64,000 nt of DNA from Pithys albifrons albifrons. Lineage: Eukaryota; Chordata; Aves; Passeriformes; Thamnophilidae. Below, piece after piece: positions 10,440 to 24,215 of the stretch (positions are counted from its first letter, which is position 1; each line of letters opens with the position of its first letter). The stretch lies in the NCBI RefSeq assembly GCF_047495875.1, contig NC_092461.1:65274299-65338298 (forward strand), written 5' to 3'. The translations under genes were made by a program, and so were the position numbers. The notes under the pieces were generated by a model. That model searched no databases, was not told the origin of the DNA, and was given only the letters and a program-made list of their open reading frames with translations.

Positions 10440-13400
10440 AGTTTTTTAGTAGGTCTTTGTTTTCTTCCCCAGTTTAATATAATTTCCTTGGAAGTCTCAC
10501 ATGGAGGGTCAGAAAGAGAAAAATCCAATGCAGCTCTGTTTCAGCCCACAGAGAAATTGACAAGGCTGAGAGTCTAAGATGAGTCCAACACAGACAGAAG
10601 AGCACCAGACTGAAGTACACACAGCAAACAGAAAGCTGACAAGCTGTTGTATTTTGTAGCAGATGCAACTCTAACAGAGTATGTGGCTTCATTTCTGATA
10701 TAATGAGTTGCAAACACACAGTGGGAATGTTGTTTTTGTTCAAAAAATATCTCATCAGTTAATATACAATATGTGCACTGGATGAATGTGTCCTTCTATT
10801 CCCATAATGCAGTGGAAGATCACAGAGAGGAGCTGTCACACTTTACTGGACTGATACTGATTATTTTGGCTGTTCATATCATTCCTCTTCTGAACAAGAC
10901 AATTAAAAAGTTAGTGCTCAGAAATAAAATTAAATGTCTCTTCTAGTTCAGGAAATATAGTTATGGGCTTTTTAAAGGGATGGACATATTCTGCCTGAGG
11001 TTCAAGCTGGTGGAATGTGTTCATATTTTCTGTGTAAGAGTCTGGAGATGAAGTCATGTATGCACCAAAATGCAGATAAGTTGTTGAACAGATCAGATAC
11101 ATCTATTCTGTGTACTCAAGAAAGGAAGCAGAAAACAGGGAATAGTGACCACTCATATTGGGAGCTCCAGAATGACAGAAAAATTATTCGAGACAACACA
11201 AAGGCAAGAATGTAAGATCAGGTACCAAACATCTAACTGGATAAGGCAAATTCACTAAGCAAACATGAACATGATATAAGGGCAAATAAACAGCACACTC
11301 AGGCAGATATCCAAGCACGTACATAATTCTGTCAACTTCATTTTACAGCATTAATCTATTATTGACAGTCCTCACAAGCATAGAAGATGAGCTGTTCTAA
11401 GTAAATTAAATTTGTAATATGAAATACAATGAAATATGAAGGAAGAATTGCTATCAGAAACAATGTTGATGAGAAGAATGTCTGAGACATTAAGTACATA
11501 CACATTGAAATCAAAAGCAAAGAGGTAAGAAAATAGCCAAATAGCAAATTAAGAAAAGTGACTTCTTTTTTTTCCTTCAGTTTGAGGGTCCAAGAAGCTC
11601 ACATGCCAAGCAACAATGACCACTATGCTACAAGCATGTCTGCAGCTGCAGCCTCCTTCTCATTTAATAGGGAAATTATTGGAGGAACTAGCAGTAAAGG
11701 GAGACAAGGCTGTGATCATAAACTTGTTTTCAGTGTTGCCATTAGTGTTCAGATATTGAATTTTTTATTAGCTTTTGTAAGCTAATAATGACAGAATTAG
11801 GCTTACAGTCTTTGACATAGAATGTCATATTTTTGCTGCCACAACAAATTGCAGAATCATGTGCCTGTTCAAGCTGCTGAAAGGATCAAAGTGGATGCAA
11901 CTTCCTTGTGAGAAGCAACTTTTAAAATCAGCTGCTTAAAGAGATACCTGCTATTGTACCCTTTATTTCAACTGTATTTTACATTTAATTCTGCCAGCTG
12001 GCCCGTTTTGGAGCTTGCTAGTGGACTCTGAATCAGATTAAGAGGTCCACCTAGTAGATCTGAGAAAGGAGGAAGAGTCAGAACTAGGTAAACATTTAAA
12101 TTTCTGGTCTAGGGCTACTAAAATACACTGATAGCTCAATGAATGAAGGCAACTGTGTTTTGCTACCTAAAGACCCTGCTGATTCTGAGAGAGAGAAGGG
12201 AATGATGGGCATGATGTGATTGTAGAAGAGAATTTTTTCTTTAACTTAGAAAACTGTTGTTAAGTAGAAAAAAAACCCCACCACACTGTTGAGAATTTTA
12301 TGAAGTGAAGAACTCAAAATTATGAAATGTATCAAGCCATGTCTATAGATAACTTACAACCTGCACAAACACATAATCAGAGTATATTTAATTGTATGAT
12401 TTTATGTGATATACACAGCGTATCAAGTTCGTCTACAGTACTCCTGCCTCATGCAATTTACTGCACAGATCATGTCCTAAGAATGTATCAAAGTGAAGTG
12501 GACAGTTATGTGAAGGACTCCCATCTCTGTCTGGTTTCTGAGAAAGCCACACACGAGGTAAAACAGGATGAAAATTTCCAGAAGAGAAACTGTAATCCTG
12601 ATTAAGTCCCTCAACTATCATCTTGATCTCTGATTTTTTTCTCTGTCTAGATCATAGTTTTTCAGTGTGACATTGATCATAGCATTTGTGGAAACTCTTT
12701 CTGTGATCATTCCCGTTTCATTTTCTGAGTGTCCAATCTGAAACAGCTGGAGCATTGAACTCTGATAATTGTGAAAGTTTGATATGAACTGCGCTCTGAA
12801 CACATAAAAGGCAGCAGAATGCACAGAAAAAATTGGGTTCTGGTCTTGAGAATTAGCCTCTAAAAATGAATTGATTTAGGGAAATTTTGGCTTCAGTCTC
12901 AGTGCCTCTGTTCCAAATTTGTAAAAGTGAGACACCATCCTATTACCTGGTTGGTGTGTTGTAAAAATAAAATTCATTAATATCTACAAAGAAGACATAG
13001 GTATCATAATCCGATAAAAGACCCTGAAAAGGAAATACATTTGTGCTCAGCACAGCTTTTGGATATTAAGCATTAAATGATGTATGGGATCCCTCATCCG
13101 AAGAGGATGAAAAAAATGTTGTGGAGCATTTATTTTAGCATAGTGCATATACACAGTTTGCAAACACAAGACTGTAAGTATTTTAACTAAGGTATTTCCT
13201 GACTGTGAAGCTTCCCCAGTCTTTTCTGGTGAGATTTTCTGTTTTGTTTAGAGATATTTATACACCTGTAAATTTCTGAAGTTTCTACATGGATAGTTAA
13301 GAGCCAGCTATATAAATCCCCTTTACATGGATAAGGATTTGAATCTAAGCCATATGAATCTAGAAAGAGAAAAAAGATCTAAATAATTTGGAAAATTCCC

Positions 13401-16400
13401 TTTTTTTTTTTTCCCCAGTAAATCAAATTCCCAGGTTACCCAGGTTAAGGGGACACTTAGAGACAATCCTTTTAGATTCTCAAATGTCAGCTACAGAAAA
13501 CATGTTTTCAAAGCCTTCAGTAGACTACACCAAAATTTATTCTTTTAATAAGTCTCATTTTTAAGTGCCCTTGACCACTTCTGAATTTTCTTGCAAGGAA
13601 TGATATGTCCATATGAATGGGAACAAAAACAGCAGAAATCTCAGCAGGTAGAGATGTGAAGTGCATGTGCCTTCAGAAGGCATGTAAAATTATCTTCTTT
13701 CAAATACAATTCTCTAAACTTACTGTGTCTGCATGTCTACCGCATCATTACCATTTCTGTTAAAAGTAAATATATTTGAAAGTGTGCAGCTAACGTGCAA
13801 CACAAGATAAAATGTGGACTTTGGGAATGGCATGATAATTGTACAGCAACAAGCTGAATATCAGAGTAATGAGCACTGTTTCTCTACATCAGGACTGAAG
13901 AGATCAAACGAAAATTAGAAGGGCTCCCATACCCCACTAAAGAAAACTCAGAAAAGATCTCCTTATGTTTGGCTGCCAGGTAACATCACAGTAGCTAGGG
14001 AAAGGTTTCAGAGATGTGATATAAATAAATAAACTGTGAACAAGATCCATTTTTCTCCAACTGAAAAGCAGTTCACCTCAAAAGGACAACAAATCTGTTT
14101 CAGAGTTTCTTATGGTCCTTCCCATTAGATTAAAACACATATTTGATTAATTGAAAATAAATAAAATAAAATTGAGTGTTATTTTTCTTCTTTTTATTTG
14201 ACTCATATATTCACATCTGACTATTTTGTTTACAGAGCTTTTTACCTGATGTTCTGTTTTCTCTGCTGAGGTCCAGGCATATACACTACCTGTTTTATGA
14301 GCGTCACTTGGCTTTTCATTAGACAAGGAAAATGAGCCTCTACAGCATTCAAGGAAGAAGCCAATAAAGATATATTACTGTCACTTCACTCAATAAGAGC
14401 AGATGGGTCATAATAGTATGTCTGATACCAGTGCATTTGTAGAGTAATTCTTTCTTATCAGGCAGTTAATGAAATGAATTTCTATCATAGCATCTTAAAA
14501 ATATAATACTCTCTCAACTGTCCTTAAAGACCTATTTTGAAGCAAATATGTTATCTATCAAAATATTCATTAAAATTAGGTGCAGGCATACAGGAAGAGA
14601 CAGATTAAATCATTGAGGCATCTGGGCCTCTTATTTCTCTAATGTGACCTCATTATATCGTAATTTGTTATTGCAGAAATTTAATTTTCTGATGCCATGG
14701 AATTATTGAGAGTCTTCCCTTTTCCAGCATTTTCACTCTACATAATTGTAAACTTAAAGATCATTTGGTATTTGACACCTTGGCTCCAAGACTGGATAGG
14801 AAACCGATAGCCTGTAAATGAGGAAGCATGCAATGAGGAAAATGTGATGATATCTATTGACCGTATTCTGAGATAAGATAAATAAATAACTTTCACATGA
14901 GATGCTCTCAGCTTCTCCCCAACACATCTGTCAAATGTTTAGAGTAGATGCTTCAATATCAAGTAAAGAAAGAGATTCAAGAAACTAACCATGGCCATGG
15001 GCCTACTGGCACTACCACTGAGCACTCAGTGATCCAAGCACTGTGGAGGAGAAATTACCTTACCTGTAAGCTTGACAGCTGAACTTTAAATATCACAAGA
15101 CTGACATGACAACCATAAGAATTCTTCATGCACTTTCAGAGTTCTTCACTGGAACACTCATCCCTCTCAAAGAAATATACTAGAAAAACAAATTACTTTC
15201 GTGGCACTCTACTAATCCTACCCAGCTAAGGCATGATATTGCAAGACAAAATTGTCCAGGAATGCACGACTGAAGGTCTATCACCTACCAAATCTTTATG
15301 GCAGAAAATCTCAGGTAAGCAATGTGATGATATTGCCCTATTTTGGATACTGCACAGCTCTTGCAGGTGGAACACAAAAACTAAACACTGGTTAATACAC
15401 GTAGCTCTGGATTCAAAGCTATGGCAAACTGAGGTAGAATAATAACAAGCACATACCCTCAGTGAATAGTATTCCATTGTTCCTATAGCTTCCACACCAA
15501 TCATAAAATGCACTTCAAGGGCTTGATCACTCTGGTGCAGCTTCTCCTGCTGCTCTGAATTTAGAAAAAAACTTGTGCAAGACTGAGTTTTAAAGACCTT
15601 CCCCTTCAGATTTAACAACAAAATACCTTTCACTAAGCAATTAAAAAAAAAAATTGGGTATGAACAACTGAACTGAATTCTCTACAACACTATGAAGAAT
15701 GCATCCAAATTGCATGCAGCTTTGTCTTGTATTAATTTACATATGTACTTGTGAAGGCTAAAATTAAAAACATTAAGACAGTTCTAAATCAACAGAGTGG
15801 GTTAGCATCGATATTCATATTCAACATTTGGCCAAGGTATTTATCTTCATTTTCTATGGATACATCAACTTTTGACTCTTTAGTGGATAAATGAAAATAC
15901 CTTTGCAATGGAGTTCCAGATTACAAAAGAATTTATGATGCAGAGGTTATCAGTTTATGACCTCAACACACTGAATAATGATCTGGAATGTTCAATTTTT
16001 TTAATATAAGCAAAAAGTCTTTCATTTTCCAGTCAGCAAATGGATACAAAAATTCTAGATTTTAAAAAGAAAAAGAAAACAAAAGACATTGCATGCATGT
16101 AAACTCCCTGATGTATCTTCTGATGTGTTTAAATAAAACCACTTTTCTTAATTATCTTGTAGTTCAATAATCTAACAATCATTAATTACAGTAAATCCAT
16201 AAATATCACTTAAAACAAAAAGTCCATTTTTAGTCAGTGAAAGTGGCCATTTGTTGAAAAGGTTTTTTGACTAATTACTTTGCATTCCTATTAGTAAAGT
16301 GGATTTATAGGAAAATCAAAACTATATTAATTATACTATATCCTTATTATATATTAATAGACTCAGAAACCAAGCATTTTGTGCCTTGAAGACTGAGGTA

Positions 16401-17355
16401 TAATATTTATATGAGGCTTTGCAGCAGCAGCCAATGTGGCACTTAGCTCTAATGCACCTACTTTAGAGTATTGACTTGGTGCCCCTGGGAGCCACGAGCT
16501 CAAACCCCAGCTGGGAATTCAGATATGCTGCACTGAGCCTCCAAAACAGTGTCTTGGGGTTTTTCACTTCTCATAAGGAGTCGAATTTTGTCAGTGGATG
16601 CAGGTTGTGTTTTAAGACATCAGATCCCAAATGCAACATGTGTGTTTTATATCTATTCCAAGCAAGGTTATGGAATTCTCATGCTTCAATGGGAGAGAGA
16701 CCTGAGAAGATGTAGCGTCTCAAGGTCAGCAACATGCAGCTCTATAAACACAGGCACACACAACCCTCACACAAAGATATGAGCTGAAGTAATACCTCAT
16801 CCTCAGAGAACAGTAACAGGAATGCTGCTTCTTGCAATTGCACACAGGGTATTTACCTGGTTAAAAAGCCTGGTTGCTTTGGTAGCTGGTGAGATCCAGT
16901 GTTTGTTTGAGTTGTTTTTTCTAGGTGTAAGTTGAGGTCAGAATGACTGATGGGTTGCATGTCCATGACAGCAGCTCTTTGTAGAGCAACTGCTTAAGTC
17001 AGATGTCAGACTGGAGGCACTACTTGATCATCAATGGTTTCTGTAACTTAGCTGAGTTTGCTGTCTTTTGATCTAGATTTTTCATATGCCAGATTATTTA
17101 TTGTGAAGACTGCTAAAGATGACTGAAGATGCCAGACAGGTGTTGAACTCGATAATATCCATATATCTTAACTATGCTGATCTATGCTGCCAAGGATTCC
17201 TGTAGTCACTCTAGCCCCAGGATGCTCTTTTGAGAGAGGCGTTGCTCAAAAGGGGCTTTACCTGAAACCAGTTTCCCTTGAGACTGCTCTGTTGACTGAT
17301 ATGGAGGAACCTAGAGAGCTCATAACAGAACCACTCACATGTAGTTTGCTGCATC
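10440..17355. other. long AT-rich non-coding stretch
   Basis: About 6.9 kb with no recognised repeat or gene. The longest frame (15226-15633, minus, 135 codons) has no domain I recognise. A T/C tract lies at about 13400-13416. A B-box-like GAGCTCAAACCCC at about 16497-16509 sits in a GC-richer patch, but I could not extend it to a tRNA or SINE. Confidence 0.45.
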
Positions 17356-17358
17356 ACT

Positions 17359-17649
17359 ACCCCATCATAACTATGGCCATGCCTCTCTGACACCTGATCT
17401 TGTCTGATCTTGGAAACTAAGCATGGTCAGGCCCAGTTAGCACTCGGATGGGAAACCTCCTGGGAATACCAGGTGCTGTGGGTTCTAGTCCTGAGGACTT
17501 CACTGTCACTGTCTAAGCTCGCTGGGCTGTGGCAGATGAACCTTAGGAGTTAAAGGGTGGGGCCAGTTCTGCACAGGCTGTGCCTCACCTGAAAAATCCA
17601 CTGCACAGGCTTGAATGCGAAGCTGAGACATTATGATGACCCCATCATA
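17359..17649 (+). mobile_element. 5S-headed SINE-like retroposon, copy A with target duplication
   Basis: The element spans 17370-17638 and is flanked by the 11-bp direct repeat ACCCCATCATA (17359-17369 and 17639-17649). Its head (17370-17488) follows vertebrate 5S rRNA closely (GTCTGATCTTGGAAACTAAG, GGATGGGAAACC, GGGAATACCAGGTGCTG). The body then matches the three other copies (GACTTCACTGTCACTGTC, GGGGCCAGTTCTGCACAGG, AAATCCACTGCACAGGC). Relative to the others it lacks about 46 bp near the 3' end, joining GGCTTGAA to TGCGAAG. There is no run of four or more T at the 5S end, so pol III would read into the body. This is the most diverged copy, and CpGs are largely lost. Confidence 0.85.
17370..17488 (+). 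pseudogene. 5S rRNA-like head of retroposon copy A
   Basis: The whole 5S length is represented, including the internal control region (A-box-like AAGCATGGTCAGGCC, intermediate element GGATGGGAA, C-box-like CCTGGGAATACCAGGTG). Several changes from the usual vertebrate 5S, and the fused downstream body, argue against a functional ribosomal gene. It serves as the retroposon's promoter head. Confidence 0.8.
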
Positions 17650-17896
17650 TAATGGGATGGGCACCCATCATATTACTGGTTCTCCCTGCCATATGTTTTC
17701 CATATCTGTGGACGCTGTCACATGCCTGGTCCGTGGTGACCTTGTGAGAACTCACAAGAAAGAGAGGTCAAAGTTATGACCCAGTCCCTCTCCTGAGCCC
17801 AGGAGACTTAAAGAAAGGCAATGATATTGCTGGAGTCTCTGTAGATGGCTCTGTAGGGCATGAGCCCATTAGAAACTTCCTCTCACAGTGTGGGCC

Positions 17897-18456
17897 TGTG
17901 TCAGGTTGAGCTGGCAAAATGTCAACTGCCCAATACAGAGGGTCAGCCTCCCTCCCTCCACCGAGAAAAGAAAAAACCCAAAGCAGGTTTAAACTTAAAC
18001 TAACTATATATATTTATACAGAAAAGAGAAACTTAAAAGAAAACTACAATATAATACGCTTACACAAGTTAGATATAATAACAATTTTCTACCTCCCACC
18101 GAAAAGAGATTTCATTACTCTATATTCATAAAGTGCTTCAAAAGCCACCCAGCAAAGCAAACAGAAAGAATGAATAACAATAAAATGTTTCTACTTCCAT
18201 GAACTAAAACAAAATGTGAAGGAGCAGTGGCAGCAGCAAGGCCCAGCATAGCAGGACAGCTGCACTGTGTCCTGCCTCTACTGCAACCATGATGTCAACT
18301 GACAATCTCCTCCTACTCTAGCTTTTATATCTCAGGTTTGCGTCATCTGGTATGAAATATTCCTTTGGTTGCTTAAGTCAGGTGATATCTGTATCTCCTA
18401 ATCTACATCAGATTTCCAGGGCCTACTAGAACTGAGGCCTAGCTAAAACTACTACA
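17897..18456 (-). mobile_element. solo LTR, same ERVL-like family, copy 3
   Basis: It runs from TGTGTCAGGTTGAGCTGGC to ...AAACTACTACA. The 5-bp direct repeat GGGCC lies at 17892-17896 and 18457-18461, so both ends are exact. On the minus strand a clear TATA box (GAGATATAAAAGCTAG, around 18325) indicates leftward transcription. At 560 bp it is shorter than copies 2 and 4. It landed about 250 bp beyond the 5S-headed retroposon copy A. Confidence 0.9.
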
Positions 18457-18461
18457 GGGCC

Positions 18462-21400
18462 CATTAGCTTCATTTACATGCGAAGCATAACAATACGTGT
18501 CCAGGTGGAGACTTCAGCTCTCTCCCTCAAAAAGTCTTAAATCAATAACAAATTAGGGAGTGATGCTCCTGTAAAGAGAGTTAATTCCTCTCTCCCACAA
18601 AGGAAATGGCATATCCTCATGTCTGGTGACTGCTTTGGGTCTGTTTTTAGCTTTTCTAAGTTAATTTTCTTGACTTCATCATCCTCATAAGTGTTTGCAG
18701 CTCAAGCTGTGTCATCTGAATATGTCATTAGTCACTGAATAGGCAAGTGAGGAACAGTCAGCTGGGGAGGATTCAGGACTATATACTACTGATCTTTGCC
18801 CTCTGTGGATTATAAGTGCCTCTAATTTTAATCTCTCAAGATGTGGCTTGCACAAAAATATATTCAATGGCCTCCTCTCTAGTGTAATATCTTCATATTA
18901 AGGATTTTCTCTTTCACCTCAGGAAGTCAACTTTGTGCCAGACCATCTCATTTAAAACGTGGTGTTAACAACATTTTCTGTGGAAAACTGTAAGTACCAC
19001 AGGTGATAGATTCAGCTTTTGCCTCCATCCAGTTACAAGTACTGGAGATGGATAAAATAATTCTGAAACACATTGCTAAAAGTTCAAATCTTTTCAGTTA
19101 GTATAAGTAAGTAATTTATTTCTGTCTTTAAGTAATAATTATCTGTATAGAAACCATAGTGATGGAAAAAGACAGCCCAGAAGGGTAAAAGGAGAATAAG
19201 AAATCTTTGGATTTTCCTAAAATGTTCAAAAGGATCAGTGAGAAATCTGTCTGTACCTCCTTCCTGCCAATGTGCAAACAGGAACACAGTAAGAAAATTA
19301 ATTTAAAAAATTCAATAAAATAAAGCAGACACCTAACAAGCAGAGAAAAGATGACTCTCTCATGATCTAGATTAGGCCAGTGGTTAGAGACAGGGATCTA
19401 GCTGCAAGGAAGAGGGAATAATTAAACCTACTGTAAGGAGAGACAGACTGTTTGGGGCTTTCTCTGGGGCGATGTAGTGGTCAGGCTTTGTGTGATGTGA
19501 AAACATCAGAGCAGATGTAAATGAGTCAGACCAAATGTTCAGGAGTATGGATCAGGTGCCTCTGCCTAGGTTCTGGCCAAACTTCTGTCCGTATTTGTTC
19601 ACTTCTGTACTTCGCCCTCAGTACATCACAAGGTGAAGAAGACTTTTCATAGGCTTCCCTGTGGCTGCTGACCTACAACTCTAGGTTGAGGAAGTCCAGT
19701 GGCTCCTGGTGACCATCAGGATTATTTTCATTCTCTGCTTTGTTGTGTGCTAGGACAGACCACCACTGTGCAATTTCAACCAGCTCTATAGATGGCTTTC
19801 AGAGAGATTGTTTTTAGAGGATGGCCATCACAGGCTTCTATTTTTTCCTTTTCTTTTTTTCAGCTTCGGCACTAGTTTGGTTATTCAGCAGCGTTCTCAT
19901 TTCAGGCAGGGACTGTAGTTTCAGAGGCTAGGAAGCCAGTAGAGACACTAGCCATGAGCAGAAGCTTAGAAAGAGACCTTAACAAATGGAGCAGGCTTAA
20001 CAGCACTTCTCAATCATATACTGATTATCTGATATATCTCTCAGCATTTTCTCCCAAGCGTATTGCTTTTTTATTGTACTGTGAGCAATTTTTCTTCAGT
20101 AGACACTCCTAGTTTTTAATAAATCAGTAAACTCATCTACATTTACCCATCCTTAGGCTTAGAGTTATCTGTTCAGTGCCTTACCAAAATACCTTTTGCG
20201 CTGCTAGGGCTTCCTTGATGAATTGTTTCTGATCAGCAGCACAGCTTCATATGCAGTCAGTGCCCTGAGCACTGTGCCTCCCCTATCAGTTGTTTCAGGC
20301 AGGAGAGAAAACACACCCTATCTGCCTATGATATCCTCTTTATTTCCTTGTTGTAGCCCTTTTCATTTCTCCCTGGCTGTTCTCTGACAGCTGCAGCCCA
20401 GGCTCCAATCTGCTGCAGGTGGCTCTTTTTGCCCTTCAGGCTTTCTTCACCATTGTGATGCATTAATGAAATAGAGCTCCCTGTCAGACTTCATCAGCAG
20501 TCTTGTGAAGGCAGAATGAAATCACTTCTATTGACCCACTGGCATATTTATAGGGTCCTTCTTTTTGCTGAGTATGGTAGTTATCACCTTTCCATCCCCA
20601 TGTTGTGTTTATTCAGCAGAAAGCTAAATCACATCTGTGCACAAGTGGAACATTAATCAGTAAACGTAAGTCACTCATAAAGACTGCTGAACCTATCTAA
20701 TTACCAGAGCTGGGACAGCTCACAACACCTACCCCTCAGAGGGGTTCACAACCCCATCAATCCACGGGCCTCTAAACAGAGCCCAGCAAGCTCAGAGACT
20801 TTTTCAGCTCTCCTCTTGCTAGACTGTCCCCAGAAAGCAGCATTTTAAAGTATTCCTGGGCTTGTTCCAGATGCTTCTATTTTTTTCCTACAGAAACAAC
20901 AACAAACCCACTTCAGAGCAATGTTGTTTCATTTTGTTATTGGATTTTTTTTGCTCAATCTCTTTTCTCCCTTTTGTTAAATTACTAATTACCAAAATCA
21001 AATGCCCTTCTTGTTATTGGGTTTGGAGTTTATTGTATCAGTTCATACTATATTACAAGATAAAGCATAATACTGCATCAATATGATAGTATTGTCAGTA
21101 ATGATGCATAAATAGCAAAAGCTTTTAATAAACTTTAAGTTATATGCTGTATGCATATATACAATGGGAAACAAAGATGCTGTCAGACAAAGTTTATATT
21201 ATTTTCTGATGAGACAACAAATTTGGCTGCCCAAGACAGCCCTATGGATAGATATACAGTGGCTTCTAGAAAGCTTCTGACTCAGTCTTGCTTCATTCTG
21301 ATGAAATTAGTAGCTCTCCACCTGAGTCTTAGTTAAACACTTTATTTTCTAAAATTTTTATCAGCTTCATCTAGAACAGGTAAAATGGATTAAAAAGTGG

Positions 21401-23710
21401 TAAATGTACAAATCTTTAAATAGGGAAGCATCATCTTCTGGGAATATTTCCAGGCAGTAATCTTTTCTTAGTCCACTGCTATACTCAACAGTTAAGAGGA
21501 AAATCTTGGAGGTAGATTTTGCCTATGACATAAAACCTATGGAGCAGTTAAAAGGACAGATCAGTTCCACAGAGAAAACTGGCTTCTTTTATCTATATGC
21601 ATTTTCATAAAACTGCATCCAAGAATCAGGATTATAGATGGTGTTTATGAGAGACAAAAGCAGTTAAGAAAAGGACTTTGGAGTCAGGTCAATCAACACA
21701 GTGCTTCATGGCAGCAAAGCACGTAAATATGGCCCTTGACTGAGGAATCAAGGGAACATCAGTTTGAGAGTGAGAGAGGTTTACACTACAGAGACATAAT
21801 TAGCAAATTCCTCTAACTGGTAATGGCCTCTAAATTTATGATATGTGAGAATGTAAAAAGAGAGCTCCAAGAATTATTTCTGTAACTAGAAAACCTGATT
21901 ACTGTGTAAACTAAAGATACTCAGCTTAGAACATACTATTCAGAAGGAAATATTATCAAGTAATTACTCAAAGAGGATGTAGATTTCAGACCTAGTAAAA
22001 TTATTTAGCTAAGGAGATGAAAATACAGCAAGAGGCTGAGCTTGGTTGCTTCTGCTGAATCACTGCAGTGTTGAAATAAGATCTAAGATAAAATAAAGCA
22101 AAACAACAACTGAGACAAGTTACTTAGATCTGCATTTGTTTCTCTGTCACTTACTTAAAGCAAGATAATAAATTCTCCAAAAGTAGATGCCATATTTCAG
22201 CGAAAAGTTATTGCATTTGATAGAGAAATAATTTCATATATTTTTAGGTTAGATGATTTTATATCCAAGTGGGTAATAGCTGAGATCCTTTGAGGGTGGC
22301 CTTTTCATACTGAACAATGATCTGTCTTCATGTCCACTAATGGGCCTCACTTGAACTCTAGAAAATTTGACTGCTGGCAAAATGGATAATTAAAATTTTA
22401 GGGGATGCCTAAGCTATTAAAGAAAATTATTAAGCCCAGTAGGAGATGGCTGAGAAATTCATGTTCACATCACTAAATTCAGGTCAAAAGGGATCAGTTG
22501 CAAGAGTCACATAAATTGTACTCAGTCAGAAATCCAAGAAACTCCAATGTAGATCATTGAAATAATTATTCAGTGGATATGCACTCTCCTTTAATTTACC
22601 TGACAGCAGTTTTAAGGAAACCCATGGTTTTAATTGAAGAACTAGAAATACAGAGAAATTCTGTTTAGCAACTGTATTATCTATGTATTGAGATTAACTT
22701 TTGGCTCTTTTAATCTGAAGGAAGGGATGAGACCTAACCTTCAACTCTTTCTGATTAATGTTTTGGTTTAGCCTCATAGTCATAGTTTCTTGCCTTTCCT
22801 GGGAAGTTTCATTGAACTATAGTCAGAAAATATCAGATGAGCATGTCCTAGCTAAATGTCCCTCACAAATAATCATTGCTGGTAACTCAACATTGATAGA
22901 TTATAAGGGTTTCTCACTACTAATGTTTATTTAACAGATCTTATTTTACTTATCCACAGGACAAAAGAGTGGTCCTGCCCTTGAATGACACTAGTTCAAG
23001 TGCTTTTTCAAGCTTCAGCTCTGTTTGTAAAAAGCTTTAGATATTTCCACAGAAAGGTAACATAAAAATCCAAGATAAGCCTTTATTTATGGCATCTAAA
23101 ATCTTTCAACTACAATAGCCTAGTAAGTATGAATTAACAAGGCTTTATTATCTTATTGTGAGAACCAAGATTATTCCAAGAAAAGCCAAAGGAAATTAGA
23201 GGATCTCTCTCCCTCTGGGATATGAGTACTTAAAAGAAGCTCATTATGTATGAGGAATTGATTATATTGCCTTGAAACAAAATAAAAGCATCAAACAATG
23301 CATATATTTTCTGTTGGGGAAAAAGAACAGCAGTTTGCAAGTTGCCTGTGATCTCAACATCCATGTTGTCTATATATATCAGATACTTTGACTGTCTGCT
23401 CCCACTGGTGAGGGTCTGTTGAGCAGTTGAACAAATACAATCTAAGATAATATAAGTTCCCTTTCCTAGCAACCAATAGAAGGTAGACTACATGAATGTG
23501 TATAAATACAGCTGTATAATCAGAATCCTGCAAATCTCTGCCATCTAATTACTACACAACACAGTCACGACAAAACTAACAAAAACTTCTGTTTCATGGT
23601 AAACTTTCCCAAAGGTGATGTCAACTAACTCAGCCTTCAGAAAGTGAGGATGTCAGGGAGGCAGAGAAGGTTCCAAGTGAAGAAAACCTTTCTTAGGATT
23701 CCTCCTTTCC
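18462..23710. other. AT-rich non-coding stretch
   Basis: About 5.2 kb with no recognised gene, RNA or repeat family. All reading frames are short (up to 80 codons) and featureless. Confidence 0.45.
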
Positions 23711-23715
23711 CCATA

Positions 23716-24215
23716 GATCTAAAAATCTTAGAACTATAGAGTCATCTAACCCATATTCCTAAGTGCACATCCCTGCATTTTTTAACACTTCCAGTGATGG
23801 TGATTCCCCCACTTCCGTGTGCAGGCTGTTCCAATGTCTGATCCCCATATCAGTAAAGAAATTTTTCCTAATATCAAATCCAAATCTTCCCTGGCCCAAC
23901 TTGGGACCATTTACTCTTGTCCTATCACTTGTTACCTGCAAGAAGAGGCAGACCCCCACCTCATTTCAATCTCTATCCAAGTAGTTGTAGAGAGGGATAA
24001 AGTCCCCCAAGGGCCTCCTTTTAGGCTAAATAATCCCAGCTCTCTCAGCTGCTCCTCATAAGACTTGTACTCCAGCCTCTTCACCAGCTCCAGGGCACTT
24101 CTCTGGACACCATCCAGCACCTCAGTGTCTTTCTTGTAGTGAGATGTTCAAAACAGAACACAGGATTCGAGGTTCAGACTCACCAATGCTGAGCGCAGGT
24201 CTGAGCACAGTCCAT
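23716..24215 (-). mobile_element. CR1 LINE 3' fragment, minus strand
   Basis: Read on the minus strand this is the C-terminal end of CR1 ORF2 plus 3' UTR. The conceptual minus-strand product contains MLDGVQRSALELVKRLEYKS, LGLFSLK, VTSDRTRVNGPK and IRKNFFTDMGIRHWNSL, the familiar CR1 C-terminal blocks, with frame changes between them. The typical ATTCTATG-type 3' repeat is decayed, leaving ACTATAGAGTCATC around 23733. It is 5'-truncated, as most CR1 copies are. Confidence 0.85.

Noticed and set aside
15226..15633. 135-codon minus-strand frame
   Set aside because: No domain, no repeat homology and no convincing splice or promoter context. The length is unremarkable for 64 kb read in six frames.
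16490..16520. B-box-like motif suggesting another SINE or tRNA
   Set aside because: No A box at the right distance and no tail or duplication. A single 13-base resemblance is not enough.
17370..17488. Functional 5S rRNA gene
   Set aside because: Many substitutions, no T-run terminator, flanking target duplications and a fused body shared with three other copies all indicate a retroposon head.
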